Below are positions 1-13,880 of a stretch of DNA of 64,000 bases, in pieces. The stretch is from Tetragonia tetragonoides (taxonomy: Eukaryota; Streptophyta; Magnoliopsida; Caryophyllales; Aizoaceae). The position numbers and the translations under genes were made by a program. The number at the start of each line of letters is the position of its first letter. Positions within the stretch are counted from its first letter, which is position 1. The DNA lies in NCBI GenBank assembly GCA_038025085.1, contig CM076148.1, positions 2,978,501-3,042,500 on the forward strand, written 5' to 3'. The notes under the pieces are model-generated. The model did no database searches. It saw only the letters and a list, made by a program, of their open reading frames with translations, and was not told where the DNA came from.

Positions 1-405
1 TTTTCTGCTTTTCCTTTTTTTTTTCTTTTGTTTTATTTTATTTTCTTTACAAACTTAAAATAAAATAAAACACAACTAAATATTATTTGGTATTTGAGGC
101 GTTACCTCAACAATAGTATAGGCCGTTAAAAGTGAGTGAGAACGAGTGTCATATATTACAAGAATTGAACGGGATACTACTCCTAGCTAATTTCTTCCTT
201 CAGAAAACAATAGTGTAATCAATTAAGTATTCAAATTACTAATAGTGTGATCAATAATTATTCTTGAGTGGTTTATAACATATTGCAATCTAGAATAATA
301 TTCCTAAGAGTACTAGAATAATATTCTCTAACAGAAAACAAATGCAAAATTTAAACTATGGAACGACAAGCGACATAATTTAGAGAGAAAAAAAAAACAC
401 AAAAC

Positions 406-469
406 CTGAAATAGTTAGCAAGAAGGACGCTAAGAAAGCCAGATGAATAGTTGCGGTATGCTTCTTCAT
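406..469 (-). CDS. Possible first exon of a small secreted protein (signal peptide)
   Basis: On the minus strand an ATG at 469 opens 21 codons reading MKKHTATIHLAFLASFLLTIS, a short basic start followed by a hydrophobic stretch like a secretory signal peptide. The frame then meets an AG|GT donor at 406/405 after one base of the next codon. A signal-peptide exon followed by a phase-1 intron is the layout of many plant defensin-like genes. A TATAAAATA lies about 35-40 bases upstream (about 502-511), which would leave a very short 5' UTR. No cysteine-rich second exon is seen down to position 1, so it would have to lie beyond the edge. This is an inference from a short sequence and may be chance. 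Confidence 0.3.
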
Positions 470-782
470 TGTTGTTGATGAGAAATTAGATATCCGAATG
501 CCTATTTTATATCATCCTCTACAATACTGGTATATAGGTCTTTCAATGATTTTATTAACAATGTCATGATAATACGCAAAGCAGTTTTCTGAGTACTACA
601 AGTAACGAACACAACCACCCCTGTCAGGATCTACAAACTATTAAAAGAAATGTTGTTTCAAGACCCTCAACTATAAAAGTTTGGGGTATATCCAAATATG
701 TTTGCAGTTTGGCATCAAATAATAGAACTAGGAATTAGAGTAGTTAAGGTCTAAAAGACCGATACTATACAATTTAATTTGT

Positions 783-3179
783 TGTAATACCCGTCATTTT
801 TAGTAGCATCCAAAAAATTATGAAATATTTTCATTCTTATTAGTTTAGTGTTTTGACAATTATTAATAATTTTTAGATGGTAACTCTATTGGTTTCATTA
901 GATGGTAATGTGGTATTTGATGTCTTATGAAGTTATGATACCATGCTTTTATTAGAGATTGGTTTTGTGTAATTGAGTATTATTATAGTAGCTTGCTATT
1001 AATGAGAAAATATGAGTAATTTGTTTGGAGAGAGCATAGTAGAAGTTAATCAGCCCCCTGCGAGAACCACGAACCACTAGCACAGCTGCCACTAGCGATT
1101 TCTTTGGAGTTTTGCTTCGTACAGATTTTGGAGAATTATTTGGTGGGTATTGCTAAGTAGGAGGTCAATCATAATTAAGATAACTACGTCTATTATGTCT
1201 TATGTTCATTTTACATTCGCTTGGAGCCTAATTATGTGTATATGTGATTGAATTGGTTTTGGATATGAATTGGGTAACTTATGATATGACCAATAATGTT
1301 TTATTTGTATTACAATTTCCACTTTTTTAGGATTCATGTTAGATTGGTACATGTATGGGCTAATTATACAAGTATGTAATTTGATCTTTTATGATGATTT
1401 GGGAACCATATAGCTTAGTAACCCCAATTATGTTATTCCCTCTATGTTATATGTGAAGCCAAGTTGATTTATTTTTATGTGTGCAATTAATGTTTAATAG
1501 GGAAAGAATTGGAATTTTGATTAGCTATAAAAGAAACCAATATGCTGATCAAAAATTAAGTATGTGAGTAAAGAAGATTTTGTGAGCTCGATTTTGATGA
1601 TTGAAAAGGGACTTACTTGGTAGAAGTAGTATTTAGATGCCAGAACGGACCCAGTTACATATATATGAGCTAGTACATAATGATTCCAGTGTGTTAAATG
1701 AGTGGTCCTTAAATACTTTGAATCAGTCAATTGATATGTGTATACATGAGTAGAGATGAGAGTGTGTACAGTAATGTTTCTATATATGGATCAAGGTGCT
1801 TGGATCAAGGTGCAATATGTCTTTCATTCAAATGAGCTAAATTGAGTTGCTCTTTTGCTGTGAATTGTGTAATTATAGATTTTAGCTAGCTAAGTAAAGT
1901 TATTTTTGTTTTTTTTTTATGAGAAAAGTTATTTTTGTTCGTATAAAAGAATCTATTAATAAGATGTGTGAGATTTTATTCACGATTAGATCGTGAGTAG
2001 CTAAGCAAGGCAAGAAGAAAAGATTAAGCTTGTCAATTTGCTTTTGTGCTATAAGTTAGAGATGAATGATATGAGCAAGCATATATGAATTGAACGAGAC
2101 GTTCATTTATGAGAAGTTCTAATGAGCTAAATATAGTTAAGTTATTAACTACGTAAAGTGAAAGATGAAGATGTGAGCTACAAAAACCTATGGGCACCAA
2201 ATGTGTTATGAAATATGTTATGGGAGACGTCCCATAAGTACAACCCCTTGTTGGGAAGAGCCGAAAGGCTAGTTCAGCCCCTTATTGGGAAGAGCCGCAA
2301 GGCTATCTAGTTACAGTCCCCTATAAGGGAAGAGCGAAAATGCAAGTTACAAACTCCTATATGGGAAGAGTCGCAAGGCTATTTAATGACCCCCATATCG
2401 AAAGAGCCATAAGTCTAGTTACAACTCAATAAAATAAGACTACTGATAAAATCTATCAAGAGATCATCCAAAGCAGATTGAGATCTTTTAAAGCATTGAA
2501 GAAGAGAATTAAGAGAAGCATTAATAAAGGTTTATTATAGCAAAGATTGATGTCTGTTTATGTTTACTGTTTTCAACTTTGTGTGCGCTAAAGACTCTAT
2601 AAGATTTATATCTTTGTTTTATATGACTTATGACTATAAAAGTTAATAGAGTAGCTAGGTATAAGGTTAAATAGGAGCTGAATGCTTGCTCCATATAAAT
2701 TATTGTTAGTTTAGACTTGAATTGAATTTAGAATGATCTTTGCGTACTAGATGTGAGTTACCAACTTTGCTGACGTTGCATAATCTCACTTTTTTGCAGA
2801 TTGAAGTTTATGTATATAAAATGCCAATGAGAAACGTTATAACGCGTCATATTAGACTTATGCAGGAAAATAGTAGTTTGTTCTTTAATGAGTTAATTAA
2901 GTTGTAATTAAATAGACCACTAAGACTAATATTGATATTATTGTTATTATTAGTTTTCAATTGAAGAGCCTTACACTCATTCATATGAGTGGGTGTGGCG
3001 GTGTCGCCCCAAGTTATTAGAGCCTTCACTGGGTTGATTAGATGTTGTTTTTTATTTTTATTAAGCAGGTTTTTATAAGCCTTTTTTTTAGGCTGGGTAG
3101 TGTATTTACAAAATAAACTCTGCCGGATTTTCGGCTCGAGTTTTATTTATTTATTAGGTGTAAAATTCGGGGTGTTACA
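783..3179. mobile_element. Solo LTR of about 2.4 kb with 5-bp target duplication
   Basis: The block begins TGTAATACCCG and ends CGGGGTGTTACA, the inverted termini usual for plant Ty3-type LTRs. It is flanked by identical TTTGT at 778-782 and 3180-3184. No reading frame of size, primer binding site or polypurine tract is evident inside, so it is best read as one long solo LTR left by LTR-LTR recombination. A non-autonomous element is the alternative. It contains a degenerate minisatellite, listed separately. Confidence 0.7.
2225..2430. repeat. Degenerate minisatellite inside the solo LTR
   Basis: Four to five imperfect tandem units of roughly 45 bases share the core GGGAAGAGCCGCAAGGCTA, with variants such as AGAGCCGAAAGGCTAG and AGAGTCGCAAGGCTAT. 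They are separated by short stretches of the form CAGCCCCTTATT or CAAACTCCTATAT. The units are confined to the LTR, so they belong to the element rather than to the host. Confidence 0.7.
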
Positions 3180-3185
3180 TTTGTA

Positions 3186-3450
3186 CTCCATCAGTCGTTC
3201 TAGAATTTCTTTATTTTTTCATAATATAATTATGTCATTTTAGAGTTCCAATAAAACATTCATAATTTTTTACCCATTCTACCATTCTTTCACATTACTT
3301 CATTAATTATTTTCTACTTTATCAAATGTAAAGTTAAAGGTTAATCTAGTAAAATAAAACTATTTTTTATCAAAATTGAAACTATTTAGTGACTTTTTTA
3401 ATTCTTGTGCAAAAACTTTAAACGACATATATATAATGGGATTGGGGGAG
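3186..3450. mobile_element. Stowaway-like MITE
   Basis: A stretch of about 265 bases starts TACTCCATCAGTCG and ends ATTGGGGGAGTA, with TA at both borders, as expected of Tc1/mariner-derived Stowaway MITEs. It sits directly against the right target duplication of the solo LTR. The terminal repeats are only partly complementary. It is AT-rich and has no coding frame. Confidence 0.5.
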
Positions 3451-4310
3451 TATTATTATAACACCCCGAATTTTCTTCTAATTTAAAACCATTTAAAATC
3501 ACGAGTTGTAGCGGAAAAACTCTAGAAATTTGAAGCGTTACCGCCGTATTTAATGTTCAAATTAAATACAAGGCTAGAAACAAACCAAATGTTTATATCC
3601 CAAACACACGTACTAGATAATTAAATAATAACTATCTTTCAAGCTAACTTAAAATAAATAATCCAAATAAAATAATAAATAGTAACTATTAATTCTCATG
3701 CAAGAGAATTAATCTCATTACAATATAAAAATCCTAATACTATAAGAATTCAATATAAACAATAAAATAAATTGTTCTTAGAAGATGTACAATCTTCTTG
3801 CGTCGCCTTTCCTAGCTCTAATCCACGAGCTACAATTCCTGTCAATCTACTCCCCCATATAGACGAATTTCATATAGGTTCATGATAGGCCCATCATTGA
3901 AGAGAAATGGACAACAAACACAGGTAAAAATAAAAACAACCAATCAGTTACGCTGAGTAATTTATAACCACATAGCCCATTTAAATCTCCAAGTTAAGCC
4001 AACGTGCTTAATTAAAATAATAATCATGCTTTAAGAAAATAAAGACAACATGCTTCAAATTAAAGACACGCATAAACACCAAATAATAAATCAAATACTT
4101 ATTATTATCCATTAGTCAAGTTCATTAGAGAGAAGAGAATCGCATGAATTATCAAACCAACCGCAGTCGATTCAACAGGATCTTAGTCTTGTGCACATTG
4201 GCAAAGAGGAATCAATCGTCCCGGAGTATAGATGACTCCCGAAATACTTCTAATGTTCCTAAGTATGCATACCCTCTCTCAACCCTTAGGTTTACAAGAA
4301 GAACAGTTTC

Positions 4311-4970
<660 letters not shown>

Positions 4971-6190
4971 TTCATCTACAAAACTTACTTGCCCAATCAT
5001 CATATATGGATACAAGTACTACATTATTGGGGTTACGACACACAGACATAGACCTGCCCAATATATCTCAATAATAATTCATATTCGCATCCTTCGGTGG
5101 ATCCATTACTAAAGAAATCTTAACTCTCAAATCATTTTAATATGGTGATCACATAACAAGTAAATAATACACATATCTTGGCATCTCAAGTAACTACTCC
5201 ACAGTTACTAATGAACAATTAAGTTTACAATTTCGATGGTAATAATTTCACATGAATGAGCATCAACACCCTATTCACAACCACCTAAGAATATACCTTT
5301 TTCAGGCTTCCAATATTGTTTACCAAATTAATAGTCAAAATCACATTAACGTATTGCCACAACATGCTTACAAACATGATCCAAATAGAGATAGACTATA
5401 TCCAAATCGAACAAATATTAATATATCTTTAGTCCAATATCACAAATAATTACTCTACGTAATTACAAAGATTAACATGTATCATCATATAACATGAATC
5501 CCAACAAGTAGACATTGGTACACAAAGTGAATTTCCAACATTTATCGATCACATGCATTCACTATCATATAATTCTATACGAATTATCACAAAGAAATAA
5601 ATAACAATTATCCCTTTCACCAAAATACTCACAAGTCCACATATGAATTATCATTCTCAATCCAATACTAGACATGCGTATGCATAATTCTTCTAGACAT
5701 GAATTACGACAATGAATTACCTTTAGCAAACAGGCAATCCAAACAATCAAACAACGTAAGCTACTTACGTTTAGGTGCGGTCAACGGGTCCTAACAAATC
5801 CACAATAAATCAATAGTCAACACTTTGACTTCTAAACCTCTTAATTAACTTTAAAGATGATTTAGTATCCTTGATTAAAATAATTAAGTTGCTGAAATTT
5901 TAATTACTCATGCATTCTCAAAAGTTTCCAAACAAAATTAATCATAAACCAAATTAGGAAACTTTTCAAAACCCTAATTGAAGTCAACAAGTCAAAATAA
6001 GTCAAACCACAAAAGATCACCCAAAACACCACCACCAGCGGACCCCACCACTAGCAGACTCGCTGGTGGCTCGTTGGCTGGCGCCTGGGTTTGTAACGCC
6101 CTCGGGTTTGTGACAGTTCAGTGATGTCGAGTCATGTATAATGACATCGGTAGTTTCCAGGAAATCGTTGTAAATTTGAAGGTGTTACAA

Positions 6191-6930
6191 TCATTATACC
6201 ATTAAAAAATCTTTATATATCAGGTTTCAAAGATCCCAACATATTATCCTTTTCAATTACAGCACAATGAAAATAAAAAGAATGAACGACATGCTAAATA
6301 GCTAAATACATTTTAAATCCAAATTTAAAAGGAAACCATCGTTGTTCACTGCAAGCTTGAAGACCTCCAAGGGCGGCAACTGATCATTCATAGCACCTCG
6401 GGTGTTGACAGGAGCTTAACATCCTATTAAATGAGCCTTGAATGCAAAAGAACTCATTAAACTTTCTAGAAGAACCCCACGCTCATATGTGCAGGGCAAA
6501 GTTCAATACTAAGTGTTGCTAACCTCGGTGAAAGATGCTCAAGTGCTGCTAATCTATTTTACACCATAACGGATAAATATTTGCACAAGCAGAGTCTTAC
6601 ACATTACTTAAGAAAACCACAAGATCCCTACATCAAGAATCAACAAACATTTGTCCATGTATAGGCGAAGATACATAAACAATCACCCTATAACCTCTCT
6701 GAGAAATACCTCTTTATTATTGTAGAGACTATTAACAATAAATTCCATCATATGATTGTCCTCTAAACAGAATAAAGATGATCACACCCAACAATCACGC
6801 AACAATAACAATGAGCTGCATCATAATATAACTTGACAGACCCACCAGGGATGCATTTACTCGATGCATCATTATGATGTCAAGCAATGCATATTGCTTA
6901 CCTGCAAATATGCCTTTCCCTCGCTAGAAA
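6191..6930. other. Non-coding stretch, no recognised feature
   Basis: About 740 bases of AT-rich sequence with no supported reading frame, repeat or RNA. At its right edge the word TCATTGCCCTATCCTTCTAG (about 6932) recurs at about 7065 inside the following LINE. The LINE is therefore rearranged or partly duplicated at its left end. Confidence 0.4.
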
Positions 6931-9370
6931 TGGTCATTGCCCTATCCTTCTAGAAAAGGACAAGATTGCATTCTGGAACGTATTGATAAAGCTTTGAGTT
7001 CTATCTTGTGGCATGATCTCTATCCTGAGGTGATCATTAAACATCTTCCGTTCTTGGATTCAGATCATTGCCCTATCCTTCTAGGCACTACTCCTGCCTT
7101 ACGAAGAAAAGAAAAACTCTATAAAGTTGACAATTGGTGTCTGGATTATACAGAAGTTCATGATAAATTAAGGGATATTTGGAGAAATTTTATCCAAGGT
7201 TCTCATGCTTATGTATTGTCTCACATATTAAGTAATTCTGGTTCTTTTATCAAGAGGTGGACTCTTGTTAAGAAAAAAAGAGTGGAATTACAAATGATAT
7301 CTATTGAAAAGACAATGCAAGATAATCTGTTTTAAAATTGAAAAAGTTATCCAATCAAACGAATTTCTTGTCCACCGTCAATTGTACTTTGAATTTATGA
7401 CCAAACGTGCAAAGTTATGGAAACAACAAGAAAAACTCAAGTGGGCTACAAATGGAGAGGCTTGCACTAAGTATTTTTTTTAAGTGGGCTAAAATGAGAA
7501 CATCTTGTATTTTTATTACTTCGCTTGAGGATTAAAGGGTCTTTTAGTCACTAACAAAGATGATATTAGTTTAATCTTCAATACGTATTATCAAGACTTA
7601 CCCCGTCTAATCAACCGTGGCAAGATAGAGAAGATATGATCTGGATTTGATAGGATTGGAGGAAACTATTGGAATATTCCTCGTAAACTCAAGTCTGATC
7701 ACATTGCTTTACTGAATAAGCTCTTGACCTCTAAATCCAATGTGCGCAAAGCAGTCTTTCAACTGAGTCCATTGAAGTCACCTGGCCCACATGAAATCCA
7801 TGCGGCCTTCTATTTGAAATGTTGGGCCCATGTTAAGTATGATGCTATTGAATCTACTTTGGCTACTCTCAAATCGGGATATGTGTTGAAGGAAATGAAC
7901 AAGACTGTTCTTACTATGATCCCCAAGAAAGAAGATCCTCAGGAGGTTCGCCATTATTATCGCTCTATCAGTTTAAGCAACGTTACCTATATAATTATTG
8001 CTAAATGTATCACAAATCGTCTAAAAAAATCATGCCCAGGACCATTTAGTTATTGATTTTGAAGGCGTTTTCGTTGCTGAAAGATTGATCCCGAATAATA
8101 TCCTTATTGCTCATGAAGTGCTTGAGAATGCGAGACAAACTTCCAAAGGCCATATTTTAAGTTGGCTATTAAGGCGGATATGAGCAAGACCTACGATCGA
8201 GTCAACAGGAATTTTCTTTTAGAAAGTTCTTACCGTCGTTGGATTCTCATTACATTGGCAGAAGTTTCTTATCAATTGTGTAACTTCTGTTTCCTATTCT
8301 ATTCTTATTAATGGTATGCAAAAAGTATATTTTCATGCTCAATATGGTCTTATCTCTTATTATCTATTTATTTTGTGTTGAGGTTCTTTCTTCTATGCTT
8401 GCTCAATAAGAGAATCTAGGACTTATTTAGGGGGTTGAAAATAGCAAAATCTGCACCGCTCATCTCATATTTGCTCTTTGCAGATGACTCTTCGATCTTT
8501 TTATTAAGAGGTTCTATGCTATCTCGAGGGATGTGATTAACTTTGATAAATCAAATCTGACGATGTTAAATCCCAATATGCCTTCTATATTTAAATGTAT
8601 TTTCAGAAGAATTACAAGGATGAAAGTACCACACTCTTTTGCGACTTATCTTGGTATCTCAATGGAGTTTGGTCGTACAAAGCGTCACATTTTTCGCTCA
8701 TTGGTGGATAAGATGCAGAATCGACTTCAAACTTGGACTAGTCTCTCCCTTTCTCCAGCTGTAGGAAGCTTACCCTTATCTCTGCTGTGCTTTCGACTCT
8801 ATCCATGTATTTTTATGTCAGTTTTTCGTCTTCATGCCAATGTGTTGCACAAGCTTAATGTCATTATAGCCCAATTCGGGTGGGGTGATTTGCAAAAGAA
8901 AAAACCAGTTTACTGGAAGAAATAGCATTATATTACCTTTGGTAAAGGATGTGGTGGATAAGGAATTCGTGGTGCAAAGACTTTTAATAATTAAGCTATG
9001 CTTGCTAAGCAAGCTTGGACAATCTTGGATCAACCATACCTCACACTATTTTCTCAAAGGTGTTTAGAACTAAGCAGTACTCCATTTCAAATGTGAGTAT
9101 ATTTAATACACCACCCACGCCTCCTGTTGGGGCTACTTGAGGGTGTCGTAGTATTTTCTGGGGAATGGATCTTTTGAGGAAAAAATGTTATGTTGGAAGG
9201 CCAGGTTGGTGATGGTACTTCAATACTGATCTGGACACCATATTATGATTTTAGGAAGGTTCAAGGAAAGAGTGCGCCAACTCCTACTCTTGTGCTTCTA
9301 GCTCTTCGTTCACTTTCAACACATAAATAAATCTGCAATATGTTGCACTATATTATGATTTTAGGAAGGC
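6931..9370 (+). pseudogene. Decayed LINE (L1-type) ORF2
   Basis: Several frames in succession read as parts of a LINE ORF2. At 6937-7335 the end of an AP-endonuclease domain is seen, with ERIDKALSS and LPFLDSDHCPILL. At 7724-8056 reverse transcriptase begins, with SPGPHEI in place of the usual PGPDG and MIPKKEDPQEVRHYYRSISL. At about 8475 the catalytic box reads FADDSSIF. At 8533-8925 the thumb region follows, and at about 9200 VGDGTSILIWTPYYD resembles the post-RT region. Many stops and frame changes separate the pieces. No poly(A) tail or target duplication was found. It is more decayed than the LINE at 13881. Confidence 0.8.
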
Positions 9371-9639
9371 CATAAATGATGAAAAATATGTACATGCGCC
9401 AGCCAAAATCGATACTCAACCCACTTATAGCAAAAACTTTTTTTTGGTAACAACTTATAGCAATAACTTTATATCATGTAACTCAAACCCAATACTATAT
9501 ATGATCACTTTTTTAGTTGAGTGCAGCTAACATGGGTTGATATATGGGATGACAGTAACCTTTGACATTATTAAAATAATTCTCAGGTGTCACAAAAACA
9601 CATGGTATACACTAAAGAATAAAAAATCAAATAAAATTG
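9371..9639. other. Non-coding stretch, nothing recognised
   Basis: AT-rich sequence between the dead LINE and the first amplified unit. Nothing in it can be supported as a gene or an element. Confidence 0.4.
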
Positions 9640-10680
9640 CAATACCAAAATATCTCTAACTCATACTTCGTCTTTTCCACCTGAATCCAAATCCATGTCA
9701 CGAATTCAACTAGGTGTAATAATAGTTTAAGTAACGAATATTGAACTCTAACTCTTATAATAGAAGAGACAAAAGAGATATAATTACTCCAAAAAACCAA
9801 GAAATTAAGTTTTGATAAAAAAGTAAAACCATGAGAAAACAACAAAAGCAAACAACACAACGGTTTTTGCATGAGAGAAAGATAAATAGTAATTCAAAAG
9901 TTCTTGGCCTAACAAGGTACTACTAGGATATAGGCTAAGGTTTAGATACTTACTATATATGTATTTGGAGTTGGTTTAAAAAAGTAATTTTAAGTGCTTA
10001 AGGATACGTAAGAGAACATCAAAAGGCGCCATATTTCATGTGCCCACCATGTCTTATTATGTAGGGTTTGCCCATTACGTTTCGATGAATATAACTTCTT
10101 TTTTCCCGTATTTTGCGCTCTATAAAGGCCTAGATAAAACATAGCAATAAAAAAATATCTCTAACTCATACATCGTCCTTTCCATCGGAATCCAAACTCA
10201 TGGCACTAATAATTTAACTAGGTACAATAATAGTTGAAATAACAAATATTCTAACAAATATTGGACTCTAAATCTAACGATAGATGAGACAAAAGAGATA
10301 TAATTACTCCAACAAACCAAGAAATTAAATTTTAATCATAAATTAATACCATGAGAAAAGCAACAAAAGCAAGCAATAATATAACGGGTTTTGCATGAGA
10401 GAAAGATAAATAATAAATCAAAAGTTCTTGGCCTAACAATGTATTACTAGGGTGGAAGGTTAAACTTTAGTTACTTACTATACACGTATTTTGGGTTGGT
10501 TCAATAAAAGTAATTTTAAGTGCTTAATGATACATATAAGGAATTCTCAAAAGGCGCCACATATCATGGTGCCACCACGTCTCATTATGTAGGATTTGCA
10601 CATTATATTTCGATGAATATAACTTCTTTTTTTACCTCATTTTGCGCTCTATATATAAGGGCCTAGATGGTTTCAATGTA
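9640..10680. repeat. Tandem duplication of about 0.5 kb upstream of peptide gene 1
   Basis: 9640-10143 and 10144-10680 are two imperfect copies in direct order. Shared landmarks are AATATCTCTAACTCATAC, TTTTGCATGAGAGAAAGATA, AAGTTCTTGGCCTAACAA and TTTTGCGCTCTATA. Only the right part of the unit (from GCATGAGAGAAAGATA on) is present, once each, upstream of peptide genes 2 (about 19575) and 3 (about 34525). The tandem copy is therefore specific to unit 1. Confidence 0.8.
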
Positions 10681-11037
10681 GAACACTTAAATTCATATAA
10701 ATATAGCTCAACAAATATTTTAATAAATTGAGACATTGAACAAATTTAGATTTTTTCTTATTGTTGATGAAATAATACTCGTTGTGAGTTTTTTCAGTAC
10801 ACTATTTTCATTATAAAAAAACTCGCAAGGTGCTCACATTTGTTAAGGAGATAGAATTGCCAATGTATGTTATAGGAAGTCTAAGCTAAATTCTAGATCG
10901 AAGGAGTTATTCTCTCAACCAATCTGATCATATATCAGATATGTATATTCTGGTGTAACTTATTCCTGTAAATAGGAAGCAGGTTAATTCTGGTGTAACT
11001 TATTCCTATATTCTCGTCTATCAATTGCTAATACTCT

Positions 11038-11045
11038 TATAAATA
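11038..11045 (+). promoter_or_regulatory. TATA box of peptide gene 1
   Basis: TATAAATA in the context CTCTTATAAATAGATGCATA, identical at the other two peptide genes. It lies 177 bases before the ATG, which implies a 5' UTR of about 145 bases. Two direct copies of TCTGGTGTAACTTATTCCT lie just upstream (about 10950 and 10990). Confidence 0.65.
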
Positions 11046-11221
11046 GATGCATACCACACAAGATTTGTCAACTAAGAATTCCTTAATTCACACATTCTTT
11101 TAACATTCATACCAATACCTCAAAAACTTTACCTCAATTGGTACACATTTCTTAATTAAAAAATTAAAGCAAAAAGATCTAGCTTTGCGCTTCGTAAAAG
11201 TTTTTAAAGGTTTCCATCACC

Positions 11222-11488
11222 ATGACTACTCGTACAACTTTGGTTATTCTAGTATTGATGTCATGTATGTTAGTGATGATCTTTGAGGGTGATGCGAGAT
11301 TGGTTGAAGGTCCATTTTATGAAAAGAAAAATGCTGAGGCTGCAACCGCAGTTGTAAATGCTATTTGTGGAGAAAATTGTAATATAGAGCCTAGCGGTCG
11401 TGTGAAGCAACCACCTAAATCAAAGATGGAGGTTCCCAATAGGGACAAAAAACTTCAGATAACCATGGAATTACAGGATTTTCCCTAA
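11222..11488 (+). CDS. Small secreted peptide precursor, copy 1 (unknown family)
   Basis: An 88-residue frame starts at the ATG of CACCATGACT. Residues 1 to about 25 form a clear signal peptide: TTRTT start, hydrophobic core LVILVLMSCMLVMIF, likely cleavage near GDA. The mature part is charged and hydrophilic. It holds two cysteines in CGENC (about residues 49-53), then SGRVKQPPKSKMEVPNRDKK and a short hydrophobic-acidic end. It has no intron and no membrane segment after the signal. Two near-identical copies lie at 20388 and 35340, each with the same promoter and 3' flank. I do not recognise the family. The QPPKSKMEVPN end recalls CIF-type RPPFKLIPN tails only loosely, and no sulphation-type DY is present. 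A secreted signal or antimicrobial peptide is possible. Function is not established. Confidence 0.65.
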   Translation: MTTRTTLVILVLMSCMLVMIFEGDARLVEGPFYEKKNAEAATAVVNAICGENCNIEPSGRVKQPPKSKMEVPNRDKKLQITMELQDFP

Positions 11489-13863
11489 CTGAATAGGTAT
11501 TTTCATAAAATTATAATTGCGATCATACATTATATGAATGGATCGTTGTACTTAATAATGCCATGTGTTAAATAAGCTTTTTTAAGGATAAATAAGTTCG
11601 AGTGTTGTATTTAAAAATCGGAGCTCAAATTAATGAATGTATTTGTTTCATAAATCTTGTATTATTAAGGTTGTCGCATGCAATACTAGAGTTGTAGAGG
11701 GCATGATGATTACGATCTACACTATGAATGCATGACAGTGGGGCGGGTACGATTGGGTTTTGCCCCGCGTTTGCCCTAGTTGGGGCAGGGATGGGGGAGC
11801 ACCATGTGGGGATGGTTTTGAAAATGCAAAATTGTTGTGGGTTGGAGTGGGTTGTTCTCCCCTTGGACACCTATCGGATCCCCGTCTTGCCTCACACCCG
11901 CCTATTGGACCCACCTCATACCAAGGGGCCGAGTAACAATGAACCAAATTCGGAGTGAATTATGCTCAATCTAAATCTTCTCAGTATAAACGGATTCTCA
12001 AATTACTTCTAAATCCGAATAATCTCCAATTAGGGAGGATCCGAAAACATCTTAATGATCTGTTTACTTGAATTAATTTATAAATGTAAACGTATATATA
12101 ATATGCTAAATAGCTAATTGTTATTTCAACAAAAATACATATGGCTAATATATTAAGGATTTAAGATATACAAAAAAAAAAAGTTGAACATATATACTTA
12201 ATTTTAACATATTAAGGATTTAGTATTTTTTTAGAAAATGAGCGGATTCGGAGTTTGATCGTATCCTGGCGATTTTTACCTAACATTGAATTTTTCTCGG
12301 AGTTGGAGTCTTTTAATCGAGCTCAGAGCGCTGCACGGCTGGGTCGTGCGTCGCGCAGGCTTCGGCCGTGTGGCGCTTTATCTCTTTTTTTTTTTGTTAA
12401 ACAATTTAACAACTTCCAAATCTAGATTAAACCTGAATAATTAATAAATTTTCAGATTTAATAAAACACAAGATCCGACCTTTTTAACTCAACCCTTGAT
12501 TCAAATTCAATAAAGCATTAAACCCAACCCTAATCATAATTCTAACATGAAAAATAGTAGAATCTAGCAAATCCTAGAAAAATACATAAAATTAGGGTTT
12601 ACTAATACACAACTAGAGTTCATAAAAACTCATACTTGAATCAAACTTAAAGCTTTTAAGAATTAAAAACTAGTTAAAAACACTTACTTGTAAATTTAGG
12701 ATCAAAATTGAACAAGAGAATGAATTAATAAAGAGAGCCAAAATTCTCTTTCTTCTTCCCTTGTGTTGGTCAACAGTCGTGGGTGAGAGAGAGAGAGACG
12801 TGTTTTTTTTTTAGTAAAGTGTCAGTTATTTTAGAAGTAATGTATATTTAGGAACCCAAATATACTCCTTCTTTCTCTCAACTTCTCTCGTTTCCTAAAA
12901 TTTCTCCTAAGATCACTCCTCAATCCACCAATTTAGGAAACACAATTTTATCAAAATAAAACTGATTTTTGGTGCCTTATTTTCGGCCACTTAGCCGAAA
13001 ACAATGGCCCAAATACTCACTCATTATTTCGGCCAAACCGAAGTTACAAGCCTACCAAAAGCTTTTTTTTATTATTATTTTAATTTGGCCCAGTTAGAAT
13101 TAATTAGGTCCAAAACCAATATTAATTAGGCACTTTAAACATTTATGAGCCCAATTAATATTTTCTTTTTAAGTACTTATTATTCTAAAATGAATAAATA
13201 ATACGGGGTATTACAATTATATACTAAATTAATATTTTTTTTGTGAGAATAACATAATGATTTTTTGAACTTAATAACCTTTAACTATTTAAAACTCACT
13301 TTCTGAAAATATTCAATTATAGATCCATTTTTAAAATTATGTTTTGAAATCTTTTCAATGACACAAGTATATATCATTGAAAATTTACATAAATTGAAGT
13401 GGCCTGAATTCAATTGAACTAAATTTAACTTAAAAAGAAGCCAGGGAGAATGAAACCTTAGTCATGCGACACCTCGCTTAACCCAAAAATCCGTATGAGG
13501 CCACCTGAAGGTGAGACCCCCTCTAGCAAGGATGACGTAAGCATATACCCCCCAAACCACGACCAGATATAGCCCCGTAGCCCACAAATAGGCCGCACAC
13601 CTTGGCGGCTTGGCCACCTTACCTTAGTACGGTCGGGTGTAAACTGTGTTGGGTCGTGTTAGGTACATACGTAGTGTATGTTCTAGCCTCGCTCAGTGTC
13701 ATGTCTATTATTATAGTACTACAATTTCTATAATAAGCAGCCATCGCAAATCTAACAACCTCCCCGTTTTTCTTTAACAAAAAAAGTCCAATGAATAAAA
13801 GAAAGGTATACTCCGATCCCGTATGGCATATTTTTGTAACTAAGAATTAATCCTTGCAGTTGC
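11489..13863. repeat. Conserved non-coding block after peptide gene 1
   Basis: This block follows the peptide gene in all three units. In order it holds the 3' flank; a GC-rich part (about 11735-11930) with GCCCCGCGTTTGCCCTAG; AT-rich sequence; another GC-rich island (about 12330-12375); and an LTR-like terminus ACGGGGTATTACA (about 13202-13214) that marks the end of an old TGTAATACCCCG-type LTR read on the minus strand. After this comes a 400-base part rich in GCCCCGTAGCCCACAAATAG words. No frame is conserved between the three copies, so it is treated as duplicated non-coding DNA. Confidence 0.6.
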
Positions 13864-13880
13864 ATTCACGTACGATGACT

